Counted from the first letter of the stretch, positions 1 to 7,568 are shown. The stretch: 15,952 bases of DNA from Planctomycetota bacterium (GCA_024278415.1 JAJRTI010000539.1:1-15952); one strand, 5' to 3'. Numbers and translations are program-made. The notes: a model not told the origin generated them from the letters alone.

Positions 1-2
1 AG

Positions 3-1232
3 ATGGGCGGATACGGCAGCCTCTACCGGCAGCCCTTCCTCGGCATCCACGACGACATCTACGCAAAAGCGCTTGTGCTCGACGACGGCCGGCGCCGCGC
101 GGTGATGGTCACGTTCGATCTGCTCATGCACGACTATGCGCTCACCGAGGCCCTCGGCGAGTACATCGAGTCGCGGCACGGCATGGACCGAGACTACTTG
201 CTCGTGTCGTATACCCATTCGCACGCCGGGCCCGCGCTCGAAGGCTACAGCCCCGGCCAGGAGACGCCCGAGTACGAAGCGTTCCTCCTGGAGCGCGCCA
301 AGCGTTGCATCGACCGGGCGCTCGTGAACGTGCAGGAGGGGAGTATGGAGTTCGGCTGGGTCGAGGGCGAGTGGAGCGTGAACCGGCGCAAGCGCATCGA
401 CGGCGTCATGCGCAACGCGCCCAACCTGAGCGGCAACCGCGACCGGCGCCTGAGCTTCCTCAAGCTGTCGGACGCGGACGGCGTCCCGCGCGTGCTGCTG
501 CTCAACTACGCCTGCCACCCCGTGACGCTCGGGCCTACGCCGTGGATATCGGGCGAGTACCCGGGGCGGCTTTGCCAGCTCCTGGACACGGAGCTGTACG
601 GGTGCACGACGCTGTTCTTCCAGGGCGCGGGCGGCAACACGCGTCCGCTCGTGGCCGCGAAGGCCGACGACTCGTGGCGGCGCTGCACGTTCGAAGACGT
701 GGACGGCATGGCCCAGGCCATGGCCGCGACCGTGCGGAGCGCGCTGTGCGCGGGCAAGCTCCGGCCGGTGAAGCTCGATCTGGCGGCCGTGCAGTTCATG
801 GTCGAGTTGGAGACCGAGGTGTACCCGCGGGAGTTCTTCGAGCGCGTCGCACACAACGACGACGCGCCGGAGTCGCCGGCCAAAAACGAGGCGCGCTTCG
901 TGCTGGAGCACTACGACACCAGCGACAACGTCGTGCGGCTCCACGCGGGCATCCTTCGGCTGGCTGCGGACCTGCACGTGGCCCTGCTCTGCGGCGAGGT
1001 GTGTCTGGAGGTGAAGCAGGAGGTCGAGAAGCTGTTCCCCAACGGCGACCTCATCTTCGTGGGTTACGGCGATGGCAGCGCGTACATCCCGGACGACACG
1101 CTCATCGACGAGGGCGGGTACGAGGTGTACGGGTCGGTGATCGAGTTCTGCCTCAAGGGCCGGTTCAAGAAGGGCGTGAACGCGCGGCTGCGCGAGGCGT
1201 TTGGGGAGGGGCTCAGGCGGCTGGGTGGGTAG
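3..1232 (+). CDS. Neutral/alkaline non-lysosomal ceramidase-like hydrolase (5'-partial)
   Basis: The 409 visible residues resemble the N-terminal catalytic domain of neutral/alkaline ceramidase-like proteins, metal-dependent amidases that hydrolyse N-acyl sphingosine in characterised members; bacterial relatives often have no known substrate. Visible motifs are THSHAGP at residues 71-77 (the metal-binding THTHSGP-like block), NYACHPV at 168-174, ISGEYPG at 182-188, FFQGAGGNTRP at 205-215, and a late block ending in YIPDD and EGGYEVYG. The ATG at base 3 is probably not the true start, because family members normally carry a DITPP-like segment just before the MGGYG seen here, so the gene very likely begins outside the window. 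I see no C-terminal immunoglobulin-like domain of the long ceramidases. The gene is followed by a 349-bp hairpin-rich gap. The family call is fairly secure; the substrate is unknown. Confidence 0.8.
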   Translation: MGGYGSLYRQPFLGIHDDIYAKALVLDDGRRRAVMVTFDLLMHDYALTEALGEYIESRHGMDRDYLLVSYTHSHAGPALEGYSPGQETPEYEAFLLERAKRCIDRALVNVQEGSMEFGWVEGEWSVNRRKRIDGVMRNAPNLSGNRDRRLSFLKLSDADGVPRVLLLNYACHPVTLGPTPWISGEYPGRLCQLLDTELYGCTTLFFQGAGGNTRPLVAAKADDSWRRCTFEDVDGMAQAMAATVRSALCAGKLRPVKLDLAAVQFMVELETEVYPREFFERVAHNDDAPESPAKNEARFVLEHYDTSDNVVRLHAGILRLAADLHVALLCGEVCLEVKQEVEKLFPNGDLIFVGYGDGSAYIPDDTLIDEGGYEVYGSVIEFCLKGRFKKGVNARLREAFGEGLRRLGG

Positions 1233-1581
1233 ACCGCCTGTGCAATCGCCGGCTTCCTTGCCGGCCTCTCGGCTCGTATAATCGATACTTGGCGAACGCC
1301 TCCGCAGGGCTCGCCCCTGCGGTGCGACGGCTGAAAGCCAAATCAACGCCCCTTTGGCCCATTTCCCCCTCTCCTTGCCTTTCCGCTCGGCGCACCGAGC
1401 GGAAAGGCAAGGAGAGAGGGAAGACAGGCACGGGTGGACGCTGTCTGGCTCCCAATCATGGCTCCGCACGGACATGCCGTGCGGTGGCTTGGGCGAAGCG
1501 CGGGTAGATCCCGAACGCCAAAACGCGGATTTGTTGCGCCCTTGGGCCTGTAACAGCGTATACAGCAGGCAAGTGAACCAC
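1233..1581. other. Gene-free gap made of a chain of hairpins
   Basis: No convincing gene lies in this 349-bp stretch, although the downstream reading frame is open back to 1354. It holds at least five inverted repeats: GCCGGC arms around TTCCTT at 1248-1265; an 8-bp stem with a 5-nt loop at 1302-1322; GGCT-GAA-AGCC at 1329-1339; a perfect 22-bp stem at 1369-1416; and an 8-bp stem with a 5-nt loop at 1464-1484. The GGCT-GAA-AGCC form resembles the CCCT-GAA-AGGG hairpins at 9207-9344, so this may be a decayed array of the same kind of element. Termination of the upstream gene may also occur here. Confidence 0.6.
1369..1416. repeat. Perfect 22-bp inverted repeat with 4-nt loop
   Basis: The arms at 1369-1390 and 1395-1416 are exact reverse complements around the loop CGCA. 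The structure lies 137 bp after the ceramidase-like stop codon and 166 bp before the next chosen start. No T-run follows on either strand, so it is not a textbook intrinsic terminator. A perfect stem this long could act as a terminator or RNA-processing site, or be a palindromic mobile repeat unit. The structure is certain; its role is not. Confidence 0.85.
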
Positions 1582-2994
1582 ATGCGCCGCCAACCCATGT
1601 CCAAGAGCTTGAAGCGCCGGCTCCTGCTTGTGATCGGAGCTATGCAGCTTGTGGCAATCGTCGCGGTTGTGGGGATTGTGGCGGCCGTTCGGCAATGGCC
1701 GGATCGGGGGAGCGAGGGATCGGGCGATCCGGGGTCGCACGTGGTCATCAAGGTGCATCGTGCGGAGCAGGCCGCGGAGGGAGACAAGCCGGCCGCGGTC
1801 CAAGCGGCCACGCTGCCCCCAGGCCCCGCGCTTGGCGCGGGCGAAGCCAAGATTGATGTCGGGCAGGCGCTGGCGCCCCCGGCCGACAAACAGGCGATGA
1901 CCGCCACAGTGGCCGCGAAGCCAGGCCATGCCACGACAGCAACCGCAACACGCGGCGCGCGTGCGGACGAAGAAGGAACGCCTCCGCTGGATCGTGAAGT
2001 GGCGACCGAACCCGACAAGGCCGCGGCCGATGACAACGGCGAAAGCCCGGACGTGGCCGTCGCGCCGCCGGACCCCTTGGCAGGTTTGCCTGAGGGCCAG
2101 CGCAAGGAGCTGAAACAGCGGCTCGAGCGCATGAAGCAACTGGTGGCCGCGCTGGCGAAGCGCGAGCTGTGGTACGCGCAGTTGCTCGCGTGCGACTACT
2201 ACGCGAGCGAGGATAGGGAGGGATACTTCAAGGCGTCGATAGCGGAGTGGCGCGCGGTTGCGTTGGCGAAGATCGCCGCGGCTGACCCGCTGCCGAACGA
2301 GACGCCTAGAGACAAGCGCGAGGTGGAGGCCATGTCGCTGTTCTCAGAGGCGCTGCTCGCGATGAAGGCGGGCGATGTGTTTCGGGCCGCGGAGAGGCTG
2401 GGCCGGCTCTACTCGCGCGGCTGGGATACGACGTTTCTCCACGATGAGGCCGAACAGCAGAAGCTCGCAGAGCCGCTGGGCAAGAAGGTGATACAGCAGT
2501 TCGGCGCAACGGTGGCCATGCTGAAGCGCACCTGTGTCGAGACCGCGGAGCGGCAGGTCGATTTCCAAGTCCACATGTGCGACGCGTGCAAGGGAACGGG
2601 CAAGCTCCCCTGCATGATCTGCAAGGGCGCGAAGCAGTTCGAGGATCCCTGTCCGCTGTGCCATGGCAAGGGCAAGGTCGTGTGCGAGGAGTGCCGGGGG
2701 CGCGGCACGGTCGACTGCCTGCGGTGCGGCGGCATCGGCACCCGTGTCGACCGCACGCGCACGGGACGCGGGTACATGAACATCAATGGCCAACTCTTGC
2801 CGCGGCCGGCTGTGGTGCGCTGCAACAAGTGCAAAGGCAGGGGCTATATCAAGTGCCGGGCGTGCCGGGGCCGCGGGACAAAGAAGTGCCCTAGGTGCAA
2901 GGGCACGGGCACGATCGTGACCCCGTGCGACGCGTGCCAAGGCACGGGCGAGCGCCAGTGCCGGCGATGCAAGGGGAAGGGCCGGCTGCCGTAG
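1582..2994 (+). CDS. Membrane-anchored protein with ten DnaJ-type CxxCxGxG motifs, no J domain
   Basis: From the ATG at 1582 this encodes 470 residues. Residues 1-13 are basic and residues 14-36 form one hydrophobic segment. Residues about 40-160 are Ala/Pro/Asp-rich and low in complexity. Residues about 165-330 look helical. Residues 333-470 carry ten cysteine pairs of the CxxCxGxG type found four times in the zinc-binding domain of DnaJ; the second (CMICKGAK) is degenerate. A 28-residue insert separates the first five motifs from the last five. There is no HPD motif and no J domain, so it is not a canonical DnaJ. The basic N-terminus before the membrane segment predicts that the cysteine domain lies outside the cytoplasm. 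The frame is open back to 1354, but that stretch crosses the hairpin array. 1582 was preferred for its weak upstream AGG; 1597 is an alternative. Function unknown; zinc binding is inferred from the motifs. Confidence 0.8.
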   Translation: MRRQPMSKSLKRRLLLVIGAMQLVAIVAVVGIVAAVRQWPDRGSEGSGDPGSHVVIKVHRAEQAAEGDKPAAVQAATLPPGPALGAGEAKIDVGQALAPPADKQAMTATVAAKPGHATTATATRGARADEEGTPPLDREVATEPDKAAADDNGESPDVAVAPPDPLAGLPEGQRKELKQRLERMKQLVAALAKRELWYAQLLACDYYASEDREGYFKASIAEWRAVALAKIAAADPLPNETPRDKREVEAMSLFSEALLAMKAGDVFRAAERLGRLYSRGWDTTFLHDEAEQQKLAEPLGKKVIQQFGATVAMLKRTCVETAERQVDFQVHMCDACKGTGKLPCMICKGAKQFEDPCPLCHGKGKVVCEECRGRGTVDCLRCGGIGTRVDRTRTGRGYMNINGQLLPRPAVVRCNKCKGRGYIKCRACRGRGTKKCPRCKGTGTIVTPCDACQGTGERQCRRCKGKGRLP

Positions 2995-3007
2995 GCGGCG
3001 ATTCTCC

Positions 3008-3028
3008 CCTGTACTGCTGACGTACAGG
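3008..3028. terminator. Candidate bidirectional terminator between convergent genes
   Basis: CCTGTAC and GTACAGG form a 7-bp stem around a 7-nt loop in the 85-bp gap between the stop codons of the plus-strand cysteine-rich gene and the minus-strand sugar transferase. The position suits a shared terminator. There is no real T-tract on either side, so the call rests mostly on location. Confidence 0.3.
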
Positions 3029-3079
3029 ATATCGAAGCTTCTTTGCACTTGTTGCGCGGCGGCCTGCAGAAGTTGCGGG

Positions 3080-4486
3080 CTAGTACGCCGTCTCCGACCG
3101 GAAGCCCCTGAACACGGTGAGGAAGAGAATCCACAAGTCGAATCCGATCGACCAGTTCTCGATGTAATAGAGGTCGTGCTGGATGCGCATGTCGAGGGAC
3201 GTGTTGCCCCGCCAGCCGTTGATCTGGGCCCAGCCGGTGATGCCGGCTTTCATTTTGTGCCGCAGCATGTAGCGGGGCACGGTCTTGCGGAACTGCTCGA
3301 TGAACTCCGGGCGCTCGGGCCGCGGCCCCACGAGGCTCATGTCGCCTTTGAGCACGTTGAAGAGTTGCGGCAACTCATCGAGACTCCACTCGCGCAGCAC
3401 CTTGCCAATGCGCGTGCGCCGGGGGTCGTCCTCGCGGGCCCACACCGCGCCCGTCTCGGCCTCCGCATCGAGGCGCATGGACCGAAACTTCAGCATCTGG
3501 AACGTCCTGCCATCGATGCCCATGCGTTCCTGCCGATAGAGAATGGGCCCGGGCGACGACTTCTTGACGAAGTATGCAATGACCAGCATGGGGATGCCAA
3601 AGACGGCCAGAGCGGCCGTGGCGCCTGCGAGGTCGATCGCACGTTTGAAGACTCTGTTCCAGCCTTGCAGCGGGCTCTCCCGCACGCTCACCACGGGCAG
3701 GCCATCGAAGTCGCCCACCTGGGAGTGGAGCGCCACGAAGTCCAAGTAGTCCGGCACGACGCGCAAGTCGGGCATCTCGTCCGCGGCGATGTCCATGACG
3801 TACTTGAGCCGGTCGTGCTCCTCCAGGGAGAAGCAGCACACGAGTTGGTCGATGCCGTGCTTGCGGATCAGGTCAGGGATGTCCGCCAGCTTCCCCAGCA
3901 CGGGCACGTCGGCGTAGAGTTGGCCCTGCCGCTCATCGTCGTCGTCCACGTAGCCCACGACGAACAGGCCAGTCCACGCGTTTTGCTGGATCCGCTCGAC
4001 AAGCATCTGGCCCAGCTTGCCGGAGCCGGCCACCAGCACGTAGCGCAGGTTCCAGCCGCGTTCACGCGCGGCCCGCAAGAGGATGCGCACCGCGCACCGC
4101 TCGGCCGACATGAGCGCCATGTTGGTGATGGCGACGGTGACCGCGAAGATACGGGAGTAGGAGAACTCTCGGTAGAAGAAGCCCGCCGCACCCAGACAGA
4201 CGACGCCGAACAAGGTGGCGATCCCAATATCGAGCAGCTCGCGGAAGAGGGCGCTCTCGCGGCGCGGCTCGTAGAGCCTAAAGTGCCGGTAACAGAGACC
4301 GAAGACGATGAGCACGAAAGGCAAAACCCGAATGTAGCCCCATTTGTCCGGCAGGTTCGCGGGCGGGATGTGGAAGAGGCCGCTGTGGAAGCGGATGTAG
4401 TACGCGAGGAGCCACGCCACGGCCGTGGTGGCCATGTCGAGTACGAACACGCCAAACCGGAACAACTCGCTATGGCGTCTCAGCAT
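3080..4486 (-). CDS. Undecaprenyl-phosphate sugar-1-phosphate transferase (WcaJ/WbaP-type)
   Basis: This 468-residue inner-membrane enzyme would start lipid-linked polysaccharide assembly by moving a sugar-1-phosphate from a nucleotide sugar to undecaprenyl phosphate. Four N-terminal hydrophobic segments lie at about 11-31, 50-66, 86-104 and 112-128, followed by a Rossmann-like CoA-binding-type domain with GSGKLG at 154-159. A fifth hydrophobic segment at about 286-307 leads into the bacterial sugar transferase domain. There I see KFRSMR at 333-338, SLDELPQL at 368-375 with the Asp-Glu pair characteristic of the family, and VGPRPERPEF at 386-395. Length and order match exopolysaccharide-type polyprenyl glycosylphosphotransferases. 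The start ATG has GAGACGG about 4 nt upstream. The gene lies 120 bp downstream of leuD on the same strand, with an inverted repeat between them. Which sugar (glucose, galactose or other) cannot be read from sequence. Confidence 0.92.
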   Translation of the reverse strand: MLRRHSELFRFGVFVLDMATTAVAWLLAYYIRFHSGLFHIPPANLPDKWGYIRVLPFVLIVFGLCYRHFRLYEPRRESALFRELLDIGIATLFGVVCLGAAGFFYREFSYSRIFAVTVAITNMALMSAERCAVRILLRAARERGWNLRYVLVAGSGKLGQMLVERIQQNAWTGLFVVGYVDDDDERQGQLYADVPVLGKLADIPDLIRKHGIDQLVCCFSLEEHDRLKYVMDIAADEMPDLRVVPDYLDFVALHSQVGDFDGLPVVSVRESPLQGWNRVFKRAIDLAGATAALAVFGIPMLVIAYFVKKSSPGPILYRQERMGIDGRTFQMLKFRSMRLDAEAETGAVWAREDDPRRTRIGKVLREWSLDELPQLFNVLKGDMSLVGPRPERPEFIEQFRKTVPRYMLRHKMKAGITGWAQINGWRGNTSLDMRIQHDLYYIENWSIGFDLWILFLTVFRGFRSETAY

Positions 4487-4540
4487 AGGGCCGTCTCACG
4501 CAGTCGCGCGCTTGCCCGCCGGGGTCAACACCCGCGCGCA

Positions 4541-4610
4541 GTGGTGCTCACGTCGGTGAGCCCTCTGATACCTGCACGCACCGGCGGAGGCTCACTGACG
4601 CGAGCACTAC
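4541..4610. repeat. Imperfect 22-bp inverted repeat overlapping the leuD stop codon
   Basis: The arms at 4541-4562 and 4589-4610 match as reverse complements at 19 of 22 positions around a 26-nt spacer. The right arm contains the TAG stop codon of leuD at 4607-4609. All three differences are transitions. Read as plus-strand RNA, two of them become G-U pairs; read as minus-strand RNA (the sense of leuD), only one does. It may be a terminator or attenuator between leuD and the sugar transferase gene, or a small palindromic element. No T-run follows. Confidence 0.65.
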
Positions 4611-5122
4611 AGGCGGGGCGCATGGGGAAACTCCTGAACCGCCTGCGCCTTCACGAAGTTCATCAGACCGCCCGCGTCGATGATGTCCATGAGCGCCTGC
4701 GGGAACTTCGGCACCGTATACTGCGTCCCCTGCGTCACGTTGTGGATCACGCCGGCGGCCATGTCAATCTCGAACTGGTCGCCCTCGCTCGCGGCCCGCG
4801 CGGCCTGGGTGCACTCGAAGATGGGCAGGCCGATGTTAATGCAGTTGCGGAAGAAGATGCGCGCAAAGCTCTCGGCCACGACGCACGATACCCCGGCGGC
4901 TTTGATGGACAGGGGCGCGTGCTCACGCGACGAGCCGCAGCCAAAGTTCTTGCCGGCAATGATGAGGTCGCCGGGGGCGATCTTCTTCACGAACTCCGGG
5001 TCCGCGTCCTCCATGCAATGTGCGGCCAACTCGGCCGGGTCGGTGGTGTTGAGATAGCGCGCGGGGATGATCTCGTCGGTATTGACGTCGTCGCCGAATT
5101 TCCAGCACTTGCCTTGTATCAT
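4607..5122 (-). CDS. leuD: 3-isopropylmalate dehydratase small subunit
   Basis: This 171-residue protein is the small, swivelling subunit that with LeuC isomerises 2-isopropylmalate to 3-isopropylmalate in leucine synthesis in the cytoplasm. The start follows family homology: MIQGKCWKFGDDVNTDEIIP opens the domain, and GAGGCGG lies 5 nt upstream of the ATG. Other signatures are the specificity-loop region YLNT at 23-26, the substrate-binding NFGCGSSREHAP at 59-70, ESFARIFFRN at 84-93 and the ending AGGLMNFV. Length is typical of the short LeuD/HacB class rather than the roughly 200-residue enterobacterial form. It follows leuC with a 23-bp gap, so the two are almost certainly co-transcribed. 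Short-class members can also serve homoaconitase or citramalate-type pathways; with no leuA or leuB in view, isopropylmalate dehydratase is the default reading. Confidence 0.93.
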   Translation of the reverse strand: MIQGKCWKFGDDVNTDEIIPARYLNTTDPAELAAHCMEDADPEFVKKIAPGDLIIAGKNFGCGSSREHAPLSIKAAGVSCVVAESFARIFFRNCINIGLPIFECTQAARAASEGDQFEIDMAAGVIHNVTQGTQYTVPKFPQALMDIIDAGGLMNFVKAQAVQEFPHAPRL

Positions 5123-5145
5123 GGGATCCGCCTCGTGGCTTGTGA

Positions 5146-6408
5146 TCAGGGAACGTCTTTGGGGTGTGTGATGACGCCGGTAACTGCGGACGCGGCCGCG
5201 ACGGCCGGGTTGCACAGGTAGACCTGGCTCTCGGGGTGGCCCATGCGGCCGACGAAATTGCGGTTGGTCGTGGCCAGCGCGACCTCTCCCGAGGCCAACA
5301 CGCCCATGTGCCCGCCCAAGCAGGGGCCGCAGGTGGGCGTGGAGAAGGCCGCATTCGCCTCGACGAACGTCTCGATCAGGCCTTCCTTGAGCGCTTGCAT
5401 GTAGATGTTCTGCGTCGCGGGGATAACGATGAGCCGCACGTTGGGCGCCACGCGCTTGCCGTGCAGAATTTTTGCCGCGGTGCGCAGGTCGCCGATGAGG
5501 CCGTTCGTGCAGGAGCCGATGACCACTTGGTCGAGACGCGTGCCGGCCACCTCGTCCACGTCCGTCACGTTCTCCGGCAGGTTCGGGGCAGCCACTTGCG
5601 GCTGCAAATGGTTCACGTTCAACTCCAACACATCCGCGTACTGGGCATCGGCGTCGCTTTCGTACAGCTTGTAGGGCCGCCGCGCGCGGTCGCGCACGTA
5701 TTCCTCGGTCGTATCGTCGGGCGGGACGATGCCGTTCTTGCCGCCGGCCTCGATGGCCATGTTGCACATGGTGAGCCGGTCGCCCATAGGCAGGGCGCGG
5801 ATGGCCGGGCCTGTGAACTCCATCGCGTTGTAGAGGGCTCCGTCCACGCCGATTTTGCCGATGGTGTGAAGGATCAGATCCTTGCCGCCGGTCCAGCGGC
5901 TCGGCTTGCCCTTGAACACGAGCTTGAGGGTATCAGGCACGCGCAGCCACACCTTGCCGATGCCGTAGCACGCGGCCAGGTCGGTGCTGCCCACGCCGGT
6001 GCTGAACGCTCCGAGCGCGCCGTACGTGCAGGTGTGCGAGTCCGCGCCGATCACCAGGTCGCCGGGCAGCACGATGCCCTGCTCGGGCAGCAGCGCGTGC
6101 TCGATGCCCATGCGGCCCACCTCGAAGAAGTGCGCCACGCCGTGCTTGCGCGCAAACTCGCGCATGCGCTTGACCTGCTCCGCGGACTTGATGTCCTTGT
6201 TTGGCGCGAAGTGGTCGGGCACGAGCACGATGCGATTGGGGTCGAAAACATGGGTTAGCCCGGCCTTCTCGAACTCGTCCATCGCGAGCGGCGCGGTGAT
6301 GTCGTTGCCCAGACAGCAGTCCACGTTGGCATAGACGAACTCGCCGGCCTGCACCTGGTCTTGGCCGGTGTGGGCGGCGATTATTTTTTCGGTGATGGTC
6401 ATTCCCAT
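5146..6408 (-). CDS. leuC: 3-isopropylmalate dehydratase large subunit
   Basis: This 420-residue aconitase-family subunit carries the [4Fe-4S] cluster for dehydration and rehydration of isopropylmalate. The three cluster cysteines are visible: C300 in GSCTNG, and C360 and C363 in CGPC. Other family blocks are DSHTCTYGALG at 123-133, GVGSTD at 138-143 and EAGGKNGIVPPD at 220-231. The 420-residue length matches the archaeal-type LeuC/HacA class rather than the roughly 465-residue enterobacterial LeuC, consistent with the short LeuD beside it. The ATG at 6408 has GAGAGG 10 nt upstream; a second in-frame ATG at 6402 is possible. A promoter candidate lies at 6505-6532, leaving a leader of about 90 nt. 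No leucine-rich leader peptide or T-box was recognised there. Homoaconitase activity cannot be excluded by sequence reading alone. Confidence 0.94.
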   Translation of the reverse strand: MGMTITEKIIAAHTGQDQVQAGEFVYANVDCCLGNDITAPLAMDEFEKAGLTHVFDPNRIVLVPDHFAPNKDIKSAEQVKRMREFARKHGVAHFFEVGRMGIEHALLPEQGIVLPGDLVIGADSHTCTYGALGAFSTGVGSTDLAACYGIGKVWLRVPDTLKLVFKGKPSRWTGGKDLILHTIGKIGVDGALYNAMEFTGPAIRALPMGDRLTMCNMAIEAGGKNGIVPPDDTTEEYVRDRARRPYKLYESDADAQYADVLELNVNHLQPQVAAPNLPENVTDVDEVAGTRLDQVVIGSCTNGLIGDLRTAAKILHGKRVAPNVRLIVIPATQNIYMQALKEGLIETFVEANAAFSTPTCGPCLGGHMGVLASGEVALATTNRNFVGRMGHPESQVYLCNPAVAAASAVTGVITHPKDVP

Positions 6409-6504
6409 GGCGGGGAGTACCTCTCAGTTCCGTGGGTGAGTGCCGGCGGCAAGGAGTGGAAGCGCCTCCCTTGTGCTCGTGCAGGCCGGCCGCGAAGGGC
6501 GATT

Positions 6505-6532
6505 ATTCTATCAGCCCGGAGGCGATTTGCAA
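6505..6532 (-). promoter_or_regulatory. Candidate sigma-70-like promoter for leuCD
   Basis: On the minus strand TTGCAA (6532-6527) and TAGAAT (6510-6505) are 16 bp apart, matching the consensus at 4 of 6 and 5 of 6 positions. They point at leuC with a leader of about 90 nt. The AT-rich -10 stands out in a GC-rich gap. A 10-bp palindrome, ACGACGTCGT at 6550-6559, lies just upstream and could be an operator; that is speculative. Confidence 0.45.
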
Positions 6533-6596
6533 GGTCGTTCGGGGGCGCGACGACGTCGTGCGCCAATGCGTCGCACCTGGGCCGTGTCGCCGCAGG

Positions 6597-6650
6597 CGCC
6601 AGCATGCGGGCGGGGCGCCAAGCGATCCACACGTCGTCCGCATGCTGGCG
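6597..6650. repeat. 13-bp perfect inverted repeat after rfbD
   Basis: CGCCAGCATGCGG at 6597-6609 is exactly inverted at 6638-6650 across a 28-nt spacer. It lies between the rfbD stop (6725) and the leuC promoter candidate, so it could end the hemL-rfbD transcript or bind a regulator of leuCD. There is no T-run. The rest of the 316-bp gap 6409-6724 holds no gene I can support. Confidence 0.55.
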
Positions 6651-6724
6651 AATGGGGCTACCGCGAGCGCCAAACGCGCACAGTGGCGGGCGTATCGCAT
6701 TGTGCCCTGGCCGCGCGGGCAGTC

Positions 6725-7567
6725 TCAGCAGACCGTTCGTCCAACGTAGTGTTCGAGTGCGTCGCGCCATGGACGCGGGGGCCGGCCGAGCGCGGCCTCG
6801 AGCTTCGAGCAGTCGAGCGGAGAGTGCTTCGGAACCTTGGCCGCGCGCTCCCATTGGTCGGACGTGATTCCGTTGAGCTTGCACTCGATGCCCGCGATTT
6901 CTAGGGCTGCCGCAGCGAGTTCGTAGCGCGAGCACTTGCCGGCGTTCGTGCAGTGATACAGGCCGGCCAGGCCTCTCGGCGCGGCCAAGACAATCGCCTC
7001 CGCGAGGTCGTACGTGTGCGTCGGTGAGCCGACCTCGTCGGTCACGACGCTCAACTCGTCTCGCTCGCGGCCCAGGCGCAGCATGGTCGCCACGAAGTTT
7101 CCGCCGTGGGGCCCGTAGAGCCACGCGGTGCGCAAGCACAACGCGTCGGGCCGTTTCTCGAAAAGGACACGTTCGCCCGCAAGCTTGGACTCGCCATACA
7201 CGCCCAACGGCGCGGCCACATCCTCCTCGACGTAGAAGCGCTCCTCGTCGCCCGCGAACACGAAGTCCGTGCTCACGTGCACGATCTTGGCGCCGCCGGC
7301 CGCGTCGCAGAGATTGCCCACGCCGTCGCCGTTGACCGCAAACGCCAGATCGCGGTTTTCCTCCGCCTTGTCCACGTTCGTGTACGCGACGCAATTCACG
7401 ATGAGATCGGGCTTCACGTCGCGCACAAGCGCCTCGCAGCTCTCGCGGCTCGTGATGTCGAACTCGCCGATGTCCGCTCCGGCCGCGTCCCAATCGGTCT
7501 CGCGGCCGATCATGTCCATCAGTTCCGCGCCGAGCATGCCTTTGTGGCCGGCGACGAGTACGCGCAC
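6725..7567 (-). CDS. rfbD: dTDP-4-dehydrorhamnose reductase
   Basis: This 280-residue short-chain dehydrogenase reduces dTDP-4-keto-L-rhamnose to dTDP-L-rhamnose with NAD(P)H, the last step of activated rhamnose synthesis. Visible are the nucleotide-binding GHKGMLG at 7-13, AYTNVDKAE at 61-69, the STDFVFAG block at 99-106, and the catalytic YGESK at 124-128 with Tyr124 and Lys128. Length is normal for the family. The start is GTG at 7567, with AAGGAGG 6 nt upstream lying inside the last codons of hemL. The nearby ATG at 7572 is out of frame. The hemL stop ends one base before this start, so translation is probably coupled. The other rhamnose genes (rfbA, rfbB, rfbC) are not in the window. Confidence 0.93.
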   Translation of the reverse strand: MRVLVAGHKGMLGAELMDMIGRETDWDAAGADIGEFDITSRESCEALVRDVKPDLIVNCVAYTNVDKAEENRDLAFAVNGDGVGNLCDAAGGAKIVHVSTDFVFAGDEERFYVEEDVAAPLGVYGESKLAGERVLFEKRPDALCLRTAWLYGPHGGNFVATMLRLGRERDELSVVTDEVGSPTHTYDLAEAIVLAAPRGLAGLYHCTNAGKCSRYELAAAALEIAGIECKLNGITSDQWERAAKVPKHSPLDCSKLEAALGRPPRPWRDALEHYVGRTVC

Positions 7568-7568
7568 G

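Noticed and set aside
1277..1282. Exact TATAAT hexamer
   Set aside because: No acceptable -35 at 16-18 bp (best is TTCCTT), it lies within a hairpin array, and it is 300 bp from the next start.
1354..1581. 76-residue N-terminal extension of the cysteine-rich protein
   Set aside because: It crosses the perfect hairpin, has arginine-rich low-information sequence, and would bury the natural membrane-anchor start at 1582.
1582..2994. Annotation as dnaJ
   Set aside because: No J domain or HPD motif, ten rather than four cysteine motifs, and a membrane anchor.
3176..5221. 681-codon plus-strand open frame across the sugar transferase, leuD and the end of leuC
   Set aside because: It is antisense to three well-recognised genes, is rich in Arg/His/Gly/Val with no domain, and is typical of GC-rich shadow frames.
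4607..5767. 386-codon minus-strand frame that would extend leuD upstream through leuC
   Set aside because: The extension is a shadow of leuC in another frame. LeuD homology begins at 5122, just after a ribosome-binding site.
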